Source of the DNA: an uncultured Prevotellaceae bacterium
GTDB lineage: Bacteria; Bacteroidota; Bacteroidia; Bacteroidales; Muribaculaceae
DNA length: 64,000 bases
Direction: 5' to 3'
NCBI GenBank assembly: GCA_900318535.1
Contig: ONKU01000008.1
Location: 62,001 to 126,000, forward strand
Both the position numbers and the translations under genes were made by a program. A model generated the notes under the pieces. It worked only from the letters and a program-made list of their open reading frames with translations, had not been told where the DNA came from and searched no databases. Within the stretch, counting starts at the first letter, position 1; each line of letters opens with the position of its first letter. Below, in pieces: positions 9,082 to 18,477 of this stretch.

Positions 9082-9113
9082 CAAAACTAGTCAATAAATG
9101 TGAAATGGGCAAA
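9082..9113 (-). promoter_or_regulatory. Bacteroidetes-type promoter of susC operon
   Basis: On the minus strand TTTG (9113-9110), 20 bases, then TAGTTTTG (9089-9082), matching the -33/-7 pattern of the Bacteroidetes primary sigma factor. The rest of 8966-9445 is AT-rich intergenic sequence with no gene that I can support. Confidence 0.65.
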
Positions 9114-9445
9114 ATAAAAGGAAGATTTTAACTAAATGCCCTTGTTTTCTGTCTTTTTGGGGCGTTTGGAAATATTTTGTAAAAAAATTACAAAATCAAT
9201 CTAAAATATAGCTTAATCTACTGATAATCACTATATTTAAATTTAAAATAGCAGATTTGAATAAAAAAGTTCATATCAAAAATAGAATGTTAAAAACAAC
9301 ACCTTTTAACATTCCAATTTTAACAAAAAAAACAGCTATATTTGACATTTATTGACCAATACACCCCTTTTATTAGGGCATTTCCTCACTTGTTAATAAC
9401 TTTTTGATACCAGTTGTTAGTGCCCTTTAATCATGAAACTTTAAA

Positions 9446-9979
9446 CTATGGATGCAGGCGAGTATACACATGCCACATCACGATAGCGGCACAGCACGAG
9501 ATGTTGAGCGAGTGTTTGGTGCCATGTTGGGGAATTTCAACACACATGTCGCTGGCATCGACCACTTCCTGGCTCACTCCCTTCACCTCATTGCCCATCA
9601 CCACCGCGATTTTTTGGCCTTTTTCTACAGCAAACTCCTCAAGACTGACGCTGTCGTGCACCTGCTCGATGCTGCACACGGTGTAGCCGTCACGCTTGAG
9701 TTCCTCTACAGCATCAACCACCGACGCATAGTATTGCCACATGACCGAGTCCTCGGCTCCCAGGGCAGTCTTGTGAATTTCGGGTTTGGGAGGTTGCGGC
9801 GTGATACCGCACAGGACGATGCGCTCGATCAGGAAGGCATCGGCAGTGCGGAAAACCGATCCCACGTTCATCTCGCTGCGCACATTGTCCAGCACCACCG
9901 TCACCGGCAGTTTTTCCAGTTTCTTATAATCGTCTACATCCAGCCGGTGCAGCTCCAGCATTGACTTTTTCTTGGCCAT
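9446..9979 (-). CDS. TrmH/SpoU-family RNA 2'-O-methyltransferase
   Basis: The protein has 177 residues from the ATG of MAKKKSMLEL; the in-frame extension upstream has no family similarity. SpoU-family motifs are all visible: LDNVRSEMNVGSVFRTADAF (motif 1 with the catalytic Arg), VVMGNEVKGVS (motif 2) and IPQHGTKHSLNISCCAAIVM (motif 3, with the usual Asn in SLN). The fold is the trefoil-knot SPOUT methyltransferase, which transfers a methyl group from S-adenosylmethionine to a ribose 2'-OH in tRNA or rRNA. The target nucleotide cannot be predicted. A TACCTTTG box lies upstream at 10046-10039 on the minus strand. Confidence 0.9.
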   Translation of the reverse strand: MAKKKSMLELHRLDVDDYKKLEKLPVTVVLDNVRSEMNVGSVFRTADAFLIERIVLCGITPQPPKPEIHKTALGAEDSVMWQYYASVVDAVEELKRDGYTVCSIEQVHDSVSLEEFAVEKGQKIAVVMGNEVKGVSQEVVDASDMCVEIPQHGTKHSLNISCCAAIVMWHVYTRLHP

Positions 9980-10242
9980 TTCATCATTATATATATAATA
10001 GAAAAGCGTTATCTTTGTGACAACACAATATTCAACCACAAAGGTACAAAAACCCTGTCAACAACCTTGTCAATTGATGTAGAAAACTATTTCAAAAAAA
10101 TCAGCAAAAAACACTTGACAATTTCAAATCAATGCGGCTTATCATTCTTTTCGGGACAGCCAAAAAAGTTGGCAATTATTTTTTCTGGCTATATAAACAC
10201 GGTTTTCATCATCTTTTCGAGGATAATTCCATGATAATTTAT

Positions 10243-10250
10243 TAACTTTG
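10243..10250 (+). promoter_or_regulatory. Putative -7 promoter box upstream of nadA
   Basis: TAACTTTG matches TAnnTTTG. It would give nadA a leader of about 200 bases (10257-10457), in which I see no convincing riboswitch or ORF. The rest of 9980-10457 appears to be plain intergenic sequence. Confidence 0.45.
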
Positions 10251-10457
10251 CAGGTTGTTTACACCCTGTTAATAAAACACTTTAACCGCTATGACACAGC
10301 CATCAGGCTTGTCAATAAACTATCGATAACTCGGTTTAGACGTTGATAACCCGATGGGGCGGGAAAAGTGGCAAAAAGTTTTTTACACAATTAACAGGCA
10401 TTATAGTTACAGTTAGATTTAAGTTTTTAAAAATTTAAAACCAACAATATATATAAT

Positions 10458-11444
10458 ATGAATGTTGAAAAAGGCTATGTCGATGAACCCATCGAGGAGG
10501 GTATCGACCTGAGAGAGGAAATCCTGCGCTTGAAACGTGAGCGCAACGCTGTGATCATGGCGCACTACTACCAGCGCGAGGAAATCCAGCAGCTGGCCGA
10601 CTACATCGGCGACAGCCTTGCCCTGGCACAGCTGGCGGCAAAGACCGATGCGCCGGTCATCATCCTGTGCGGTGTTCACTTCATGGGCGAGACAGCCAAG
10701 ATCCTGTGTCCCGACAAGACGGTCATCGTGCCCGACCTGAGTGCAGGCTGCTCGCTGGCCGACAGCTGCCCGGCCGACGAGTTTGAGCGTTTTGTCAACG
10801 AGCACCCCGATCACACGGTCATCAGCTACGTCAATACAAGCGCGGCCGTCAAGGCGGTGACCGATGTGGTGGTCACTTCGTCCAACGCCAAGGAGATTGT
10901 GGGCAGCCTGCCCGATGATGAGAAAATCATCTTTGGTCCAGACCGCAATCTGGGCAACTACATCAACAGCATCACGGGACGTGAGATGCTGCTGTGGAAC
11001 GGCGCTTGCCATGTTCACGAGAAATTCAGTGCCGCCAAGCTCGCTGACCTGAAGCGTGAACATCCCGATGCTAAGGTGCTCGTACATCCCGAGTGTCCCA
11101 AACCTGTGCGCATCATGGCCGACAAGGTGGGTTCAACCCAGGCTCTGCTCAATTTTGCTGTGGACGATGAGAGCCAGGAGTTCATCGTGTGCACCGAGAG
11201 CGGCATCCTCTTCGAGATGCAGCGCCGCTGCCCCGAGAAGACTTTCATTCCCGCTCCGCCCGAGGACGGCACGTGTGCCTGCAATGAGTGCGAGTACATG
11301 AAATTGATTACTCTGGAGAAATTGTATAATTCGCTCAAGTTCATGGCGCCCGAAATCGAAGTCGATCCCGACATTGCTGAACGCGCCGTTAAACCCATCC
11401 AGCGCATGCTCGACATTTCCCGTGAACTGGGCATCATCAAGTAA
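10458..11444 (+). CDS. nadA: Quinolinate synthase A
   Basis: The protein has 328 residues, the family's normal length. NadA condenses iminoaspartate with dihydroxyacetone phosphate to quinolinate, the NAD precursor, using a 4Fe-4S cluster. The three cluster ligands are recognisable: Cys84 (MGETAKILCPD), Cys184 (WNGACHVH) and one of the cysteines in CACNECEYM (273-278). Substrate-binding motifs MAHYYQ (34-39) and VHPECP (209-214) are also present. nadB and nadC are not in the window. The next gene begins 6 bases after the stop, so the two may be cotranscribed. Confidence 0.97.
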   Translation: MNVEKGYVDEPIEEGIDLREEILRLKRERNAVIMAHYYQREEIQQLADYIGDSLALAQLAAKTDAPVIILCGVHFMGETAKILCPDKTVIVPDLSAGCSLADSCPADEFERFVNEHPDHTVISYVNTSAAVKAVTDVVVTSSNAKEIVGSLPDDEKIIFGPDRNLGNYINSITGREMLLWNGACHVHEKFSAAKLADLKREHPDAKVLVHPECPKPVRIMADKVGSTQALLNFAVDDESQEFIVCTESGILFEMQRRCPEKTFIPAPPEDGTCACNECEYMKLITLEKLYNSLKFMAPEIEVDPDIAERAVKPIQRMLDISRELGIIK

Positions 11445-11450
11445 AAAAAG

Positions 11451-12053
11451 ATGAAGAAAATACTGATATCACTTATACTTATATTTAATGTATTCAATAT
11501 TATGGCACAGAACGTATATGACTTTACCGTGAAGGATCGTCGTGGCAACGACGTGTCGTTAAACGAATATAAAGGCAAGGTGCTGCTGATTGTCAACACC
11601 GCCACCCGTTGCGGTTTCACTCCGCAGTACGAGGAACTGGAAGCACTGTATAAGGTATATAAGGAGCAGGGTCTGGAAATTCTCGACTTCCCCTGCAACC
11701 AGTTCGGGCAGCAGGCTCCTGGCACCGAGGAGGAGATTCACCAGTTCTGCACCCTGAATTACGGCACCGAGTTCCCGCAGTTCAAGAAAATCGAGGTCAA
11801 CGGCGAGAACGAATCCCCCTTGTTCACCTATCTGAAGTCACAGCAGGGTTTCAAGGGCTTTGACAAGAACCACAAGATCGGTGCTTTACTCGACGATATG
11901 CTCTCCAAGGCCGATCCTGATTATGCCAGCAAGCCCGACATCAAGTGGAACTTCACCAAGTTCCTCGTTGACCGCGAAGGCAACGTCGTGGAGCGTTATG
12001 AGCCCACCACCGACTGCAAGGTCATCGAAGAAGCCATAAAGAAACTCCTTTAA
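11451..12053 (+). CDS. Glutathione peroxidase family protein, exported
   Basis: The protein has 200 residues. A hydrophobic signal sequence (residues 1-19, ending NIMAQ) suggests it acts in the periplasm, unlike the cytosolic family members. The catalytic Cys is in NTATRCGFT (a Cys, not selenocysteine). The supporting Gln is in FPCNQFGQQ and the Trp/Asn pair in IKWNFTKFLVD. Cys-type enzymes of this family usually reduce peroxides with thioredoxin-like proteins rather than glutathione. It follows nadA with a 6-base gap. A 7-bp repeat array lies between its stop codon and leuS. Confidence 0.92.
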   Translation: MKKILISLILIFNVFNIMAQNVYDFTVKDRRGNDVSLNEYKGKVLLIVNTATRCGFTPQYEELEALYKVYKEQGLEILDFPCNQFGQQAPGTEEEIHQFCTLNYGTEFPQFKKIEVNGENESPLFTYLKSQQGFKGFDKNHKIGALLDDMLSKADPDYASKPDIKWNFTKFLVDREGNVVERYEPTTDCKVIEEAIKKLL

Positions 12054-12057
12054 TTAC

Positions 12058-12099
12058 AAACTGAAAACAAGGGACTAAAAACTAGAAACTGAAAATAAA
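12058..12099 (+). repeat. 7-bp tandem repeat array before leuS
   Basis: Six heptamers in phase (AAACTGA, AAACAAG, GGACTAA, AAACTAG, AAACTGA, AAATAAA), ending at the leuS start codon. The leuS ribosome-binding region is made of this repeat. Confidence 0.65.
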
Positions 12100-14870
12100 T
12101 GGACTACAACTATAAAGAGATAGAGAAAAAGTGGCAACAATATTGGCGTGAAAATCACACCTACAAGTGCGAAATCGACAACAGCCGTCCCAAGTTCTAC
12201 GTTCTCGACATGTTCCCCTATCCATCGGGAGCAGGTCTGCACGTGGGACATCCGCTGGGTTACATTGCCAGCGACATCTATGCGCGTTACAAGCGCCTGA
12301 AAGGCTTCAACGTGCTGCATCCCATGGGTTATGATGCCTATGGTCTGCCTGCCGAGCAATATGCTATCCAAACCGGACAGCACCCCGAAATCACCACCAA
12401 TGAGAACATCGCCCGCTATCGTGAGCAGTTGGACAAGATCGGCTTCTGCTACGATTGGGACCGTGAGGTGCGCACCTGTGACCCCTCCTATTACAAGTGG
12501 ACGCAGTGGGCCTTCCTGCAGATGTTCAAGAGCTATTACAACACCGAGCTCGACAAGGCCCGTCCCATCGATGAGCTGGTGGCCCATTTCGAGAAGCACG
12601 GCACCACGGGATGCAATGCCCACACCAACTGCACCGACGAATTCACTGCCGACGAGTGGAATGCCATGATCCAGGCGCAGAAAAACGACGTGCTCATGAA
12701 CTACCGCATTGCCTATCTGGGCAATACGATGGTGAATTGGTGTCCAAAACTGGGTACCGTGCTGGCCAACGACGAGGTGAGCGAGGGCGTGTCGGTGCGC
12801 GGCGGTTTCCCTGTCGAGCAGAAGATGATGAGCCAGTGGTGCTTGCGTGTGTCGGCCTATGCCGGACGCCTGCTGCGTGACTTGGACACCATCGAGTGGA
12901 CCGAGTCCATCAAGGAGACCCAGCGCAACTGGATCGGCTACAGTGAGGGTGCCGAGATGACATTCCCCATCGCCGACAGCGACAAGAGCCTGTTGATTTT
13001 CACCACCAGGGCCGACACCATCTTTGGTGTCACTTTCATGGTACTGGCTCCCGAGAGCATCTATGTTGACGAGGTGGTCACCCCTGGACAGCGTGCCGCC
13101 GTCGATGCCTATCTCGACGAGGTGAAGCACAAGACCGAGCGCGAGCGCATGATCGAGAAGAAGGTGAGCGGCGTGTTCACCGGCAGTTATGCCGTCAATC
13201 CCATCACTGGCAAGAATATACCTATATATATAAGTGACTATGTGCTGGCAGGTTACGGCACGGGTGCCATCATGGCCGTCCCGGCTCACGACAGCCGCGA
13301 CTATGCCTTTGCAAAGCATTTTGACCTGCCCATCATTCCGCTGATTGAAGGTGCTGACATCAGTGAGGAGAGTTTTGACGCCAAAGAGGGTATCATGACC
13401 AATTCGTCCAACGAGCGCTTGCAGCTCAACGGCCTACAGGTCAAGGACGCCATTGCCAAGACTAAGCAGTATATCGAGGAGTCGGGCATCGGTCACGTGA
13501 AGGTGAATTACCGCTTGAGGGATGCCATCTTCAGCCGTCAGCGCTATTGGGGCGAGCCGTTCCCCATCTACTATGACGAGAACAACCAGCCGCAAGCCCT
13601 TGACGAGAGCCAGTTGCCGCTGCAGTTGCCAGAGGTGGACAAATTCCTGCCCACCGAGACGGGCGAGCCTCCCCTGGGCCGCGCCAAGGGGTGGGTGACC
13701 ACCGAAGGTTATCCTCTGGAGCTGAACACCATGCCGGGATTTGCCGGTTCGTCGGCCTACTATTTGCGTTACATGGATCCGCACAACGACAAGGAACTCG
13801 TTTCGCACGAGGCCAACGAATATTGGCGTCAGGTGGACCTCTATGTGGGTGGTACCGAGCATGCTACGGGTCACCTGATTTACAGCCGTTTTTGGAATAA
13901 GTTCCTCTATGATTACGGTTATGTGTGCGAGGTAGAACCCTTCCGCAAGTTGGTCAACCAGGGTATGATTCAGGGCCGCAGCAACTTTGTTTATCGCATC
14001 AAGGACACCAACAAGTTTGTTTCTTTGAACCTCAAGGACCAGTATGACGTGACGCCTATCCACGTGGATGTGAACATCGTCCATACCGATGCGCTGGACA
14101 TCGAGAAATTCCGTGAGTGGCGCCCCGAATTCAAGAATGCCGAGTTCATCTTAGAGAACGGCAAGTACATCTGCGGCTGGGCCATCGAAAAGATGTCCAA
14201 GTCGATGTTCAACGTTGTCAATCCCGACGACATCGTGGACCGCTACGGTGCCGACACCCTGCGCCTGTATGAGATGTTCCTGGGTCCTGTCGAGGCCAGC
14301 AAGCCTTGGGACACCAACGGCATCGACGGTGTGAACCGCTTCCTCAAGCGCCTGTGGGCTCTGTTCTACAAGGGCGACAACATGCAGCTCACCGACGAGA
14401 AACCCAGTGCCGAGGCCCTCAAGTCGCTGCACAAGCTCATCAAGAAGGTGAGTGGCGACATCGAGACTTTCAGCTACAACACGTCGGTAGCCGCCTTCAT
14501 GATCTGTGTCAACGAGTTGACCTCGATGAAGTGCCGTGCACGCGAGATATATGAGCCGCTGGTAGTGCTGCTCGCTCCCTTCGCACCTCACATCGCCGAG
14601 GAACTGTGGCACGTGCTGGGTCATGATACCACCGTGTGCGACGCCCAGTGGCCCACCTGGAACGAGGACTATCTGAAGGAATCGACGGTGAAATATACCG
14701 TGCTGTTCAACGGCAAGCCCCGCTATAACATCGAGGTGCCCGCCGGTACTGCTCAGGACGAGGTACAGCGCATCGCCCTCAGCGACGAGGGTGCCGCCCG
14801 CTGGCTCGACGGTAAGCAGCCCAAGAAGGTCATCGTCGTTCCCAATAAGATCGTCAATGTAGTCGTTTAA
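12099..14870 (+). CDS. leuS: Leucyl-tRNA synthetase
   Basis: The protein has 923 residues and is a class I synthetase that charges tRNA-Leu. The HIGH-type motif is in [15 protein letters not shown] (about 44-58) and the KMSKS motif in [10 protein letters not shown]. The CP1 editing domain shows the Thr-rich [10 protein letters not shown] and the [19 protein letters not shown] segment used to hydrolyse mischarged products. The anticodon-binding domain and the C-terminal leucyl-specific domain ([14 protein letters not shown]) complete the protein. It is full length with no anomalies. Translation starts at the ATG of [10 protein letters not shown], directly after a 7-bp repeat array. Confidence 0.98.
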   Translation: MDYNYKEIEKKWQQYWRENHTYKCEIDNSRPKFYVLDMFPYPSGAGLHVGHPLGYIASDIYARYKRLKGFNVLHPMGYDAYGLPAEQYAIQTGQHPEITTNENIARYREQLDKIGFCYDWDREVRTCDPSYYKWTQWAFLQMFKSYYNTELDKARPIDELVAHFEKHGTTGCNAHTNCTDEFTADEWNAMIQAQKNDVLMNYRIAYLGNTMVNWCPKLGTVLANDEVSEGVSVRGGFPVEQKMMSQWCLRVSAYAGRLLRDLDTIEWTESIKETQRNWIGYSEGAEMTFPIADSDKSLLIFTTRADTIFGVTFMVLAPESIYVDEVVTPGQRAAVDAYLDEVKHKTERERMIEKKVSGVFTGSYAVNPITGKNIPIYISDYVLAGYGTGAIMAVPAHDSRDYAFAKHFDLPIIPLIEGADISEESFDAKEGIMTNSSNERLQLNGLQVKDAIAKTKQYIEESGIGHVKVNYRLRDAIFSRQRYWGEPFPIYYDENNQPQALDESQLPLQLPEVDKFLPTETGEPPLGRAKGWVTTEGYPLELNTMPGFAGSSAYYLRYMDPHNDKELVSHEANEYWRQVDLYVGGTEHATGHLIYSRFWNKFLYDYGYVCEVEPFRKLVNQGMIQGRSNFVYRIKDTNKFVSLNLKDQYDVTPIHVDVNIVHTDALDIEKFREWRPEFKNAEFILENGKYICGWAIEKMSKSMFNVVNPDDIVDRYGADTLRLYEMFLGPVEASKPWDTNGIDGVNRFLKRLWALFYKGDNMQLTDEKPSAEALKSLHKLIKKVSGDIETFSYNTSVAAFMICVNELTSMKCRAREIYEPLVVLLAPFAPHIAEELWHVLGHDTTVCDAQWPTWNEDYLKESTVKYTVLFNGKPRYNIEVPAGTAQDEVQRIALSDEGAARWLDGKQPKKVIVVPNKIVNVVV

Positions 14871-14878
14871 TCTTTTTC

Positions 14879-14940
14879 AACTACGAATTACGCGAATTTA
14901 ACTATTTGATTTATTTGTATAATTCGCGTAATTCGTAGTT
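14879..14940. terminator. Perfect 20-bp inverted repeat between leuS and rdgB
   Basis: Bases 14879-14898 and 14921-14940 are exact inverse complements (AACTACGAATTACGCGAATT) with a 22-base AT-rich loop, followed by TTATTTAT. It probably terminates leuS transcription; the long AT-rich arms are unusual for an intrinsic terminator. Confidence 0.6.
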
Positions 14941-14961
14941 TTATTTATCGTAGTTTTATAG

Positions 14962-15552
14962 ATGAAGAAGATTGTTTTTGCTACCAACAATGCACACAAG
15001 TTGCAGGAGTTGCGGCAGATGCTGGGTGACACCTACGAGATTCTGGGTCTCGCCGACATCGGTTGCCATGAGGATATTCCCGAAACTGGCCATTTCATCG
15101 AGGAAAATGCCCAAATGAAGGCCCGTTTTGTCAAGGAACATTATGGCTATGACTGCTTCAGTGACGACACGGGACTGGAGATTGATGCGCTCAATGGAGA
15201 GCCTGGCGTACACTCGGCACGCTATGCCGGTCCTGGCCACGACAGCGAGGCCAACATCGACAAAGTGCTGAAAAAACTCGATGGAATCGATAATCGCACG
15301 GCCCGTTTCCGCACCGCCATAGCCCTGTTGCAGGGTGATGAAATGCACATGTTCGAGGGCCAGGTCGAGGGCATCATCCTTACCGAGCGCCATGGCACGG
15401 GAGGTTTTGGTTACGACAGCATTTTCCAGCCTGTCGAGGGTGACGGCAGCACATTTGCCCAGATGTCGCCCCAGGACAAGAACCGCATCAGCCATCGCGG
15501 CCGTGCAGTTGCCCGCCTCGTCGAGTTCCTGAACTCGCAAGCTACTCTGTAA
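14962..15552 (+). CDS. rdgB: XTP/dITP diphosphatase (RdgB/HAM1 family)
   Basis: The protein has 196 residues. The family hydrolyses non-canonical purine triphosphates such as dITP and XTP to monophosphates, keeping them out of DNA. Characteristic motifs are FATNNAHKLQEL (6-17, nucleotide binding), FSDDTGLEIDAL with the catalytic Asp, PGVHSARYAG, and the C-terminal KNRISHRGRA. It is convergent with deoC-mazG. Another nucleotide-cleaning enzyme (the MazG-like protein) lies about 1 kb away on the other strand, a grouping often seen in Bacteroidetes. Confidence 0.95.
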   Translation: MKKIVFATNNAHKLQELRQMLGDTYEILGLADIGCHEDIPETGHFIEENAQMKARFVKEHYGYDCFSDDTGLEIDALNGEPGVHSARYAGPGHDSEANIDKVLKKLDGIDNRTARFRTAIALLQGDEMHMFEGQVEGIILTERHGTGGFGYDSIFQPVEGDGSTFAQMSPQDKNRISHRGRAVARLVEFLNSQATL

Positions 15553-15567
15553 TAAATAGTATAATAT

Positions 15568-15652
15568 GTAGAGACGCAAAATCTTGCGTCTCCCGTCGTG
15601 GGTAGTTACTATTAAAATACCTACCGGGAGACGCAAGATTTTGCGTCTCTAC
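15568..15652. repeat. REPIN-like repeat copy 3 (complete doublet)
   Basis: Two inverted hairpins with GTAG at both outer ends: 15568-15592 and 15628-15652. A 35-base centre itself contains GGTAG/CTACC. It sits between the convergent rdgB and deoC genes. Confidence 0.85.
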
Positions 15653-15669
15653 TAGCCTTATCGCAGTCT

Positions 15670-16617
15670 TTAGAAGGGCTTCTCCTCGGTGCCCGTGAAG
15701 GACTGGAACAGTGCGTTGGCCAGACTTGACGCGCCGATGCGGAAGTACTGGTTGTTCAGCCACTTCTCGCCCAACACTTCCTTGACGATGGTGTAGTATT
15801 TAATGGCGTCCTCGGTCGTGCGGATACCGCCCGATGCCTTGAATCCCACCATGCGGCCGTGCTGCACAAAATACTCCTTGATGCACTGGCACATCACATA
15901 GGCGGCCTCCAGCGAAGCACCGGGATAGATCTTACCCGTCGAGGTCTTGATGAAGTCGCAGCCCGAGTACATCGACAGGATGCTGGCACGGCGAATGGCC
16001 TCGGCACTCTTCAGCAGTCCGGTCTCCAGGATGACCTTCAAGGGACGGTCGCCCACAACTTGCTTGATTTCGGCGATTTCATCGCACAATTCCTCGTAGG
16101 CTTCATCCTTGAAGTAGCCCACGTTGAGGACGATGTCCACCTCGTCGGCACCGTCGGCGATGGCCAGGGCGGTCTCGGCGATCTTGGTCTCGATGTGGGC
16201 CTGGCTGGCGGGGAAGCTGGCGCTGCACACGGCCACATCGACGCCGCTCACCTCGAGCGTGCCGCGAACCACGGCAGCAAAGTTGCTGTACACGCAGATG
16301 GCGGCTACATTCTTGTACTGGGGATAGTTGTTGTCAAAGTCATTGACCTTCTGCACAAATTTGGCCACGCTGCGCTCGCTGTCCTCGGTGGCCAAGGTGG
16401 TCAGGTCCACACAGTTGAGCAGGAACTGCTGCACCTCGGGGGTGTTGTTCTCGGCAGCGTGCTTGTCGATGATTTCCTGCACGGCAGCGCTGACGGCGGC
16501 GTCATCGATGGTAACCTGTGACTGGTTGATGGCCGTCATGTACTTGTCCATGGGTTTGTGCTCGTGGTCGTGATGCTCACATCCGCATCCGCAATGATCA
16601 TGTTCGTGGTTGCTCAT
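15670..16617 (-). CDS. deoC: Deoxyribose-phosphate aldolase with His/Cys-rich N-terminal extension
   Basis: The protein has 315 residues. DeoC splits 2-deoxyribose-5-phosphate into acetaldehyde and glyceraldehyde-3-phosphate in deoxynucleoside catabolism. The Schiff-base Lys is in DFIKTSTGK. The second active-site Lys is in GFKASGGIRT, and the proton-relay Asp region is GADEVDIVLNVG. The first 20 residues, rich in His and Cys (NHEHDHCGCGCEHHDHEHK), are not part of the TIM barrel and resemble a metal-binding tail. The gene follows the mazG-like gene by 14 bases, so the two form an operon. Confidence 0.95.
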   Translation of the reverse strand: MSNHEHDHCGCGCEHHDHEHKPMDKYMTAINQSQVTIDDAAVSAAVQEIIDKHAAENNTPEVQQFLLNCVDLTTLATEDSERSVAKFVQKVNDFDNNYPQYKNVAAICVYSNFAAVVRGTLEVSGVDVAVCSASFPASQAHIETKIAETALAIADGADEVDIVLNVGYFKDEAYEELCDEIAEIKQVVGDRPLKVILETGLLKSAEAIRRASILSMYSGCDFIKTSTGKIYPGASLEAAYVMCQCIKEYFVQHGRMVGFKASGGIRTTEDAIKYYTIVKEVLGEKWLNNQYFRIGASSLANALFQSFTGTEEKPF

Positions 16618-16631
16618 AATTTGTTGATATT

Positions 16632-16961
16632 TTAATGGTTAGTAAGTTTTGAGTTATGGATGTGGCGATCCTTGTCGCGCGTTGTCTTCTTGGCAAAGTT
16701 GCGCTCCAGTGCGGCATCCAGGTCGATACCCGTCTGGTTGGCCAGGCACATCACCACCCACAGCACGTCAGCCAGCTCGTCGGCCAGGTCCAGGTCATCG
16801 CCCGGCTTGCTCGACTGGTCGCCGTAGCGGCGGGCAATCACACGGGCCACTTCGCCCACTTCCTCGGTGAGAACGGCCATGTTAGTCAGTTCGCTGAAGT
16901 AGCGCACCCCATACTGTTTGATCCAAGCGTCAACACGCTCCTGTGCCTCTTGTATCGTCAT
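16632..16961 (-). CDS. MazG-like nucleotide pyrophosphohydrolase
   Basis: The protein has 109 residues, one MazG-type all-alpha domain. The metal-binding pattern is EEVGEVAR (EExxE) followed by DELADVLWVV (ExxD). Such enzymes hydrolyse (d)NTPs to monophosphate and pyrophosphate as house-cleaning activities. It is the first gene of a two-gene operon with deoC. A TACCTTTG box at 16977-16970 (minus strand) lies only 8 bases before the ATG, so the mRNA would have almost no 5' untranslated region. Confidence 0.88.
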   Translation of the reverse strand: MTIQEAQERVDAWIKQYGVRYFSELTNMAVLTEEVGEVARVIARRYGDQSSKPGDDLDLADELADVLWVVMCLANQTGIDLDAALERNFAKKTTRDKDRHIHNSKLTNH

Positions 16962-16969
16962 AGTGATGG

Positions 16970-16977
16970 CAAAGGTA
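16970..16977 (-). promoter_or_regulatory. -7 box almost abutting the mazG-like start codon
   Basis: TACCTTTG on the minus strand, 8 bases upstream of ATG at 16961. Transcription would begin within a few bases of the start codon. No clear TTTG is seen 19-21 bases further upstream. Confidence 0.5.
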
Positions 16978-17163
16978 CGAATAAGTTTTCAGTTTTTTGT
17001 TTTTGGTTATCAGTTTTTGGACACTTTTTATCGGTTTTTGGACTCAAGAGATACAGAAAAAGGCATAAAATATCATATTTTTCGTTATTTTCTTTGCTAT
17101 TTCATTTATAATGTGTAATATTGCTACCCGAAAACGATTAACCTCTCTATTAATACTGATGTA

Positions 17164-17538
17164 ATGATGAATAACGAATTTGATCCAAAAGCCATTGCTA
17201 AGACGATTGACGTTGAGGAACTTTATGACCTCGACATCACCATCGCGCGCTTTATCTTGCCGCGTCTGATGGTGTTTAAAGAGCATTGTGAGCGCACTCC
17301 CAACCTGACCATGACGCGCGAGGAATGGGTCCAGATTCTGGACAAGATGATTTACGCCTTTGACCGCATCGCTTGTCAGACCGAGGAGGACACCCCAGAG
17401 TACAAGGCCTACATCAAGGCCATCTGGAACAACGAGCAGGACCTGGCCGACCTCAAACGCGATGCAAAGGCATCGCTCAAGCCCATCAGCGAGGGCCTGT
17501 CGCTCTACCACAAGTATTACCGCAGCCTGTGGTGGTGA
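17164..17538 (+). CDS. Conserved-looking hypothetical protein, 124 aa
   Basis: I do not recognise this protein. It is mostly helical and acidic, with no signal peptide or membrane segment, and ends in an aromatic run (LYHKYYRSLWW). Asp/Glu-rich segments (DVEELYDLDITIARFILPRL, TREEWVQILDKMIYAFDRIA) look like amphipathic helices. Two adjacent ATGs (17164 and 17167) could start it. Codon use resembles neighbouring housekeeping genes, which supports a real gene. It is followed by an array of 7-bp repeats. Confidence 0.7.
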   Translation: MMNNEFDPKAIAKTIDVEELYDLDITIARFILPRLMVFKEHCERTPNLTMTREEWVQILDKMIYAFDRIACQTEEDTPEYKAYIKAIWNNEQDLADLKRDAKASLKPISEGLSLYHKYYRSLWW

Positions 17539-17543
17539 TTCTT

Positions 17544-17605
17544 GATTAGGGATTAGTGGTTAGAGATCAGTGAATTTCTAACGGCTAACACCTGACGCCT
17601 AAACA
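17544..17605. repeat. 7-bp tandem repeat array with inverted halves
   Basis: Heptamers GATTAGG, GATTAGT, GGTTAGA, GATCAGT, a 6-base junction, then CTAACGG, CTAACAC, CTGACGC, CTAAACA. Left TTAG units face right CTAA units, giving a possible imperfect stem. Confidence 0.7.
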
Positions 17606-17655
17606 CAATTTCAAGGCATACTGTCCGTTATTAAAGAAAACTGAAAAACAAGACA

Positions 17656-18372
17656 ATGAAACGGACGTTATTGATTCTTTTGGCAATGTTGACATTGACT
17701 CCTGCCGCCCTGCGCGCACAGGAGACAGAGTCGTTATATACCGGCTGGGGTGCAGGATTCCACATCGGTGTGGGCGGCATGGTGCCCACGGGTTCGCTGG
17801 GCGATGACCTGAAGGGTTGCGCCGTGTTTACTGGCGGCTTTGACCTGGAATATCAGCGTGCGAGGCTCAAAATCGATGTGAACTACAGCCAGCCCTCGTT
17901 CAAGAACGAGAATCCCTATGCCATCTACGATGAAAATGGACGCAACCTGCAGATGAACGGCTCGGCCAACACCACCAATCTTGGTGCAGGCTTTCAGCTG
18001 GGCTACACGGTGTGGCGTCAGGGCAAGGTGAGCGTCACCCCCTGTGTGGGCATTAACTTCAGCCGCCTGAGGTGGGACATGAACACCATCAAGTGGGAGA
18101 AGGACGACGAGGGTGAGGAGAGACCGAAGATCGACAATGTGACCGACGTGCACGAGAACAGCACCGGTTGGACGGCCAGCGTGGACATAGACATCGCGCT
18201 GGGCGGCAAATTCGTCGATTTGGGCGGCAAGAGCCATTACGTTTCGTCGGTACGCATTACCCCCTTCATCACCCATGCTGGCTACAGTCATCTGTCACCG
18301 GCCGTCAAGGGCAACTGGATCGGCATGACCGTGAGCTATGCTGGCCTGTCGCGCCTCCTGTCTTCCCGCTAA
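17656..18372 (+). CDS. Outer membrane beta-barrel protein
   Basis: The protein has 238 residues. A cleavable signal peptide (1-21, ending LRAQ) is followed by alternating hydrophobic strands typical of an 8-10-strand porin-like barrel: GAGFHIGVGGMVPTG, FTGGFDLEYQRARLKIDVNY, NLGAGFQLGYTVW, VTPCVGINFSRLRW, and the final strand GMTVSYAGLSRLL. It belongs to the broad PorT/OmpW-like outer-membrane class; function is unknown. A 7-bp repeat array follows the stop codon. Confidence 0.8.
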   Translation: MKRTLLILLAMLTLTPAALRAQETESLYTGWGAGFHIGVGGMVPTGSLGDDLKGCAVFTGGFDLEYQRARLKIDVNYSQPSFKNENPYAIYDENGRNLQMNGSANTTNLGAGFQLGYTVWRQGKVSVTPCVGINFSRLRWDMNTIKWEKDDEGEERPKIDNVTDVHENSTGWTASVDIDIALGGKFVDLGGKSHYVSSVRITPFITHAGYSHLSPAVKGNWIGMTVSYAGLSRLLSSR

Positions 18373-18373
18373 T

Positions 18374-18422
18374 GACTAGAAACTAAGGACTAGGGACTAG
18401 AAACTAGAAACTTAAAACTCTT
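18374..18422 (+). repeat. 7-bp tandem repeat array
   Basis: Seven heptamers in phase: GACTAGA, AACTAAG, GACTAGG, GACTAGA, AACTAGA, AACTTAA, AACTCTT, immediately after the barrel-protein stop codon. Confidence 0.7.
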
Positions 18423-18477
18423 TAACTAATATTTCTTGCTGGGATTCATTTCTTTATCCTACTTTTGCCGCCGAGAA

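Noticed and set aside
10251..10457. Riboswitch in the nadA leader
   Set aside because: The 200-base leader is long enough, but I found no convincing stem set or known aptamer motif.
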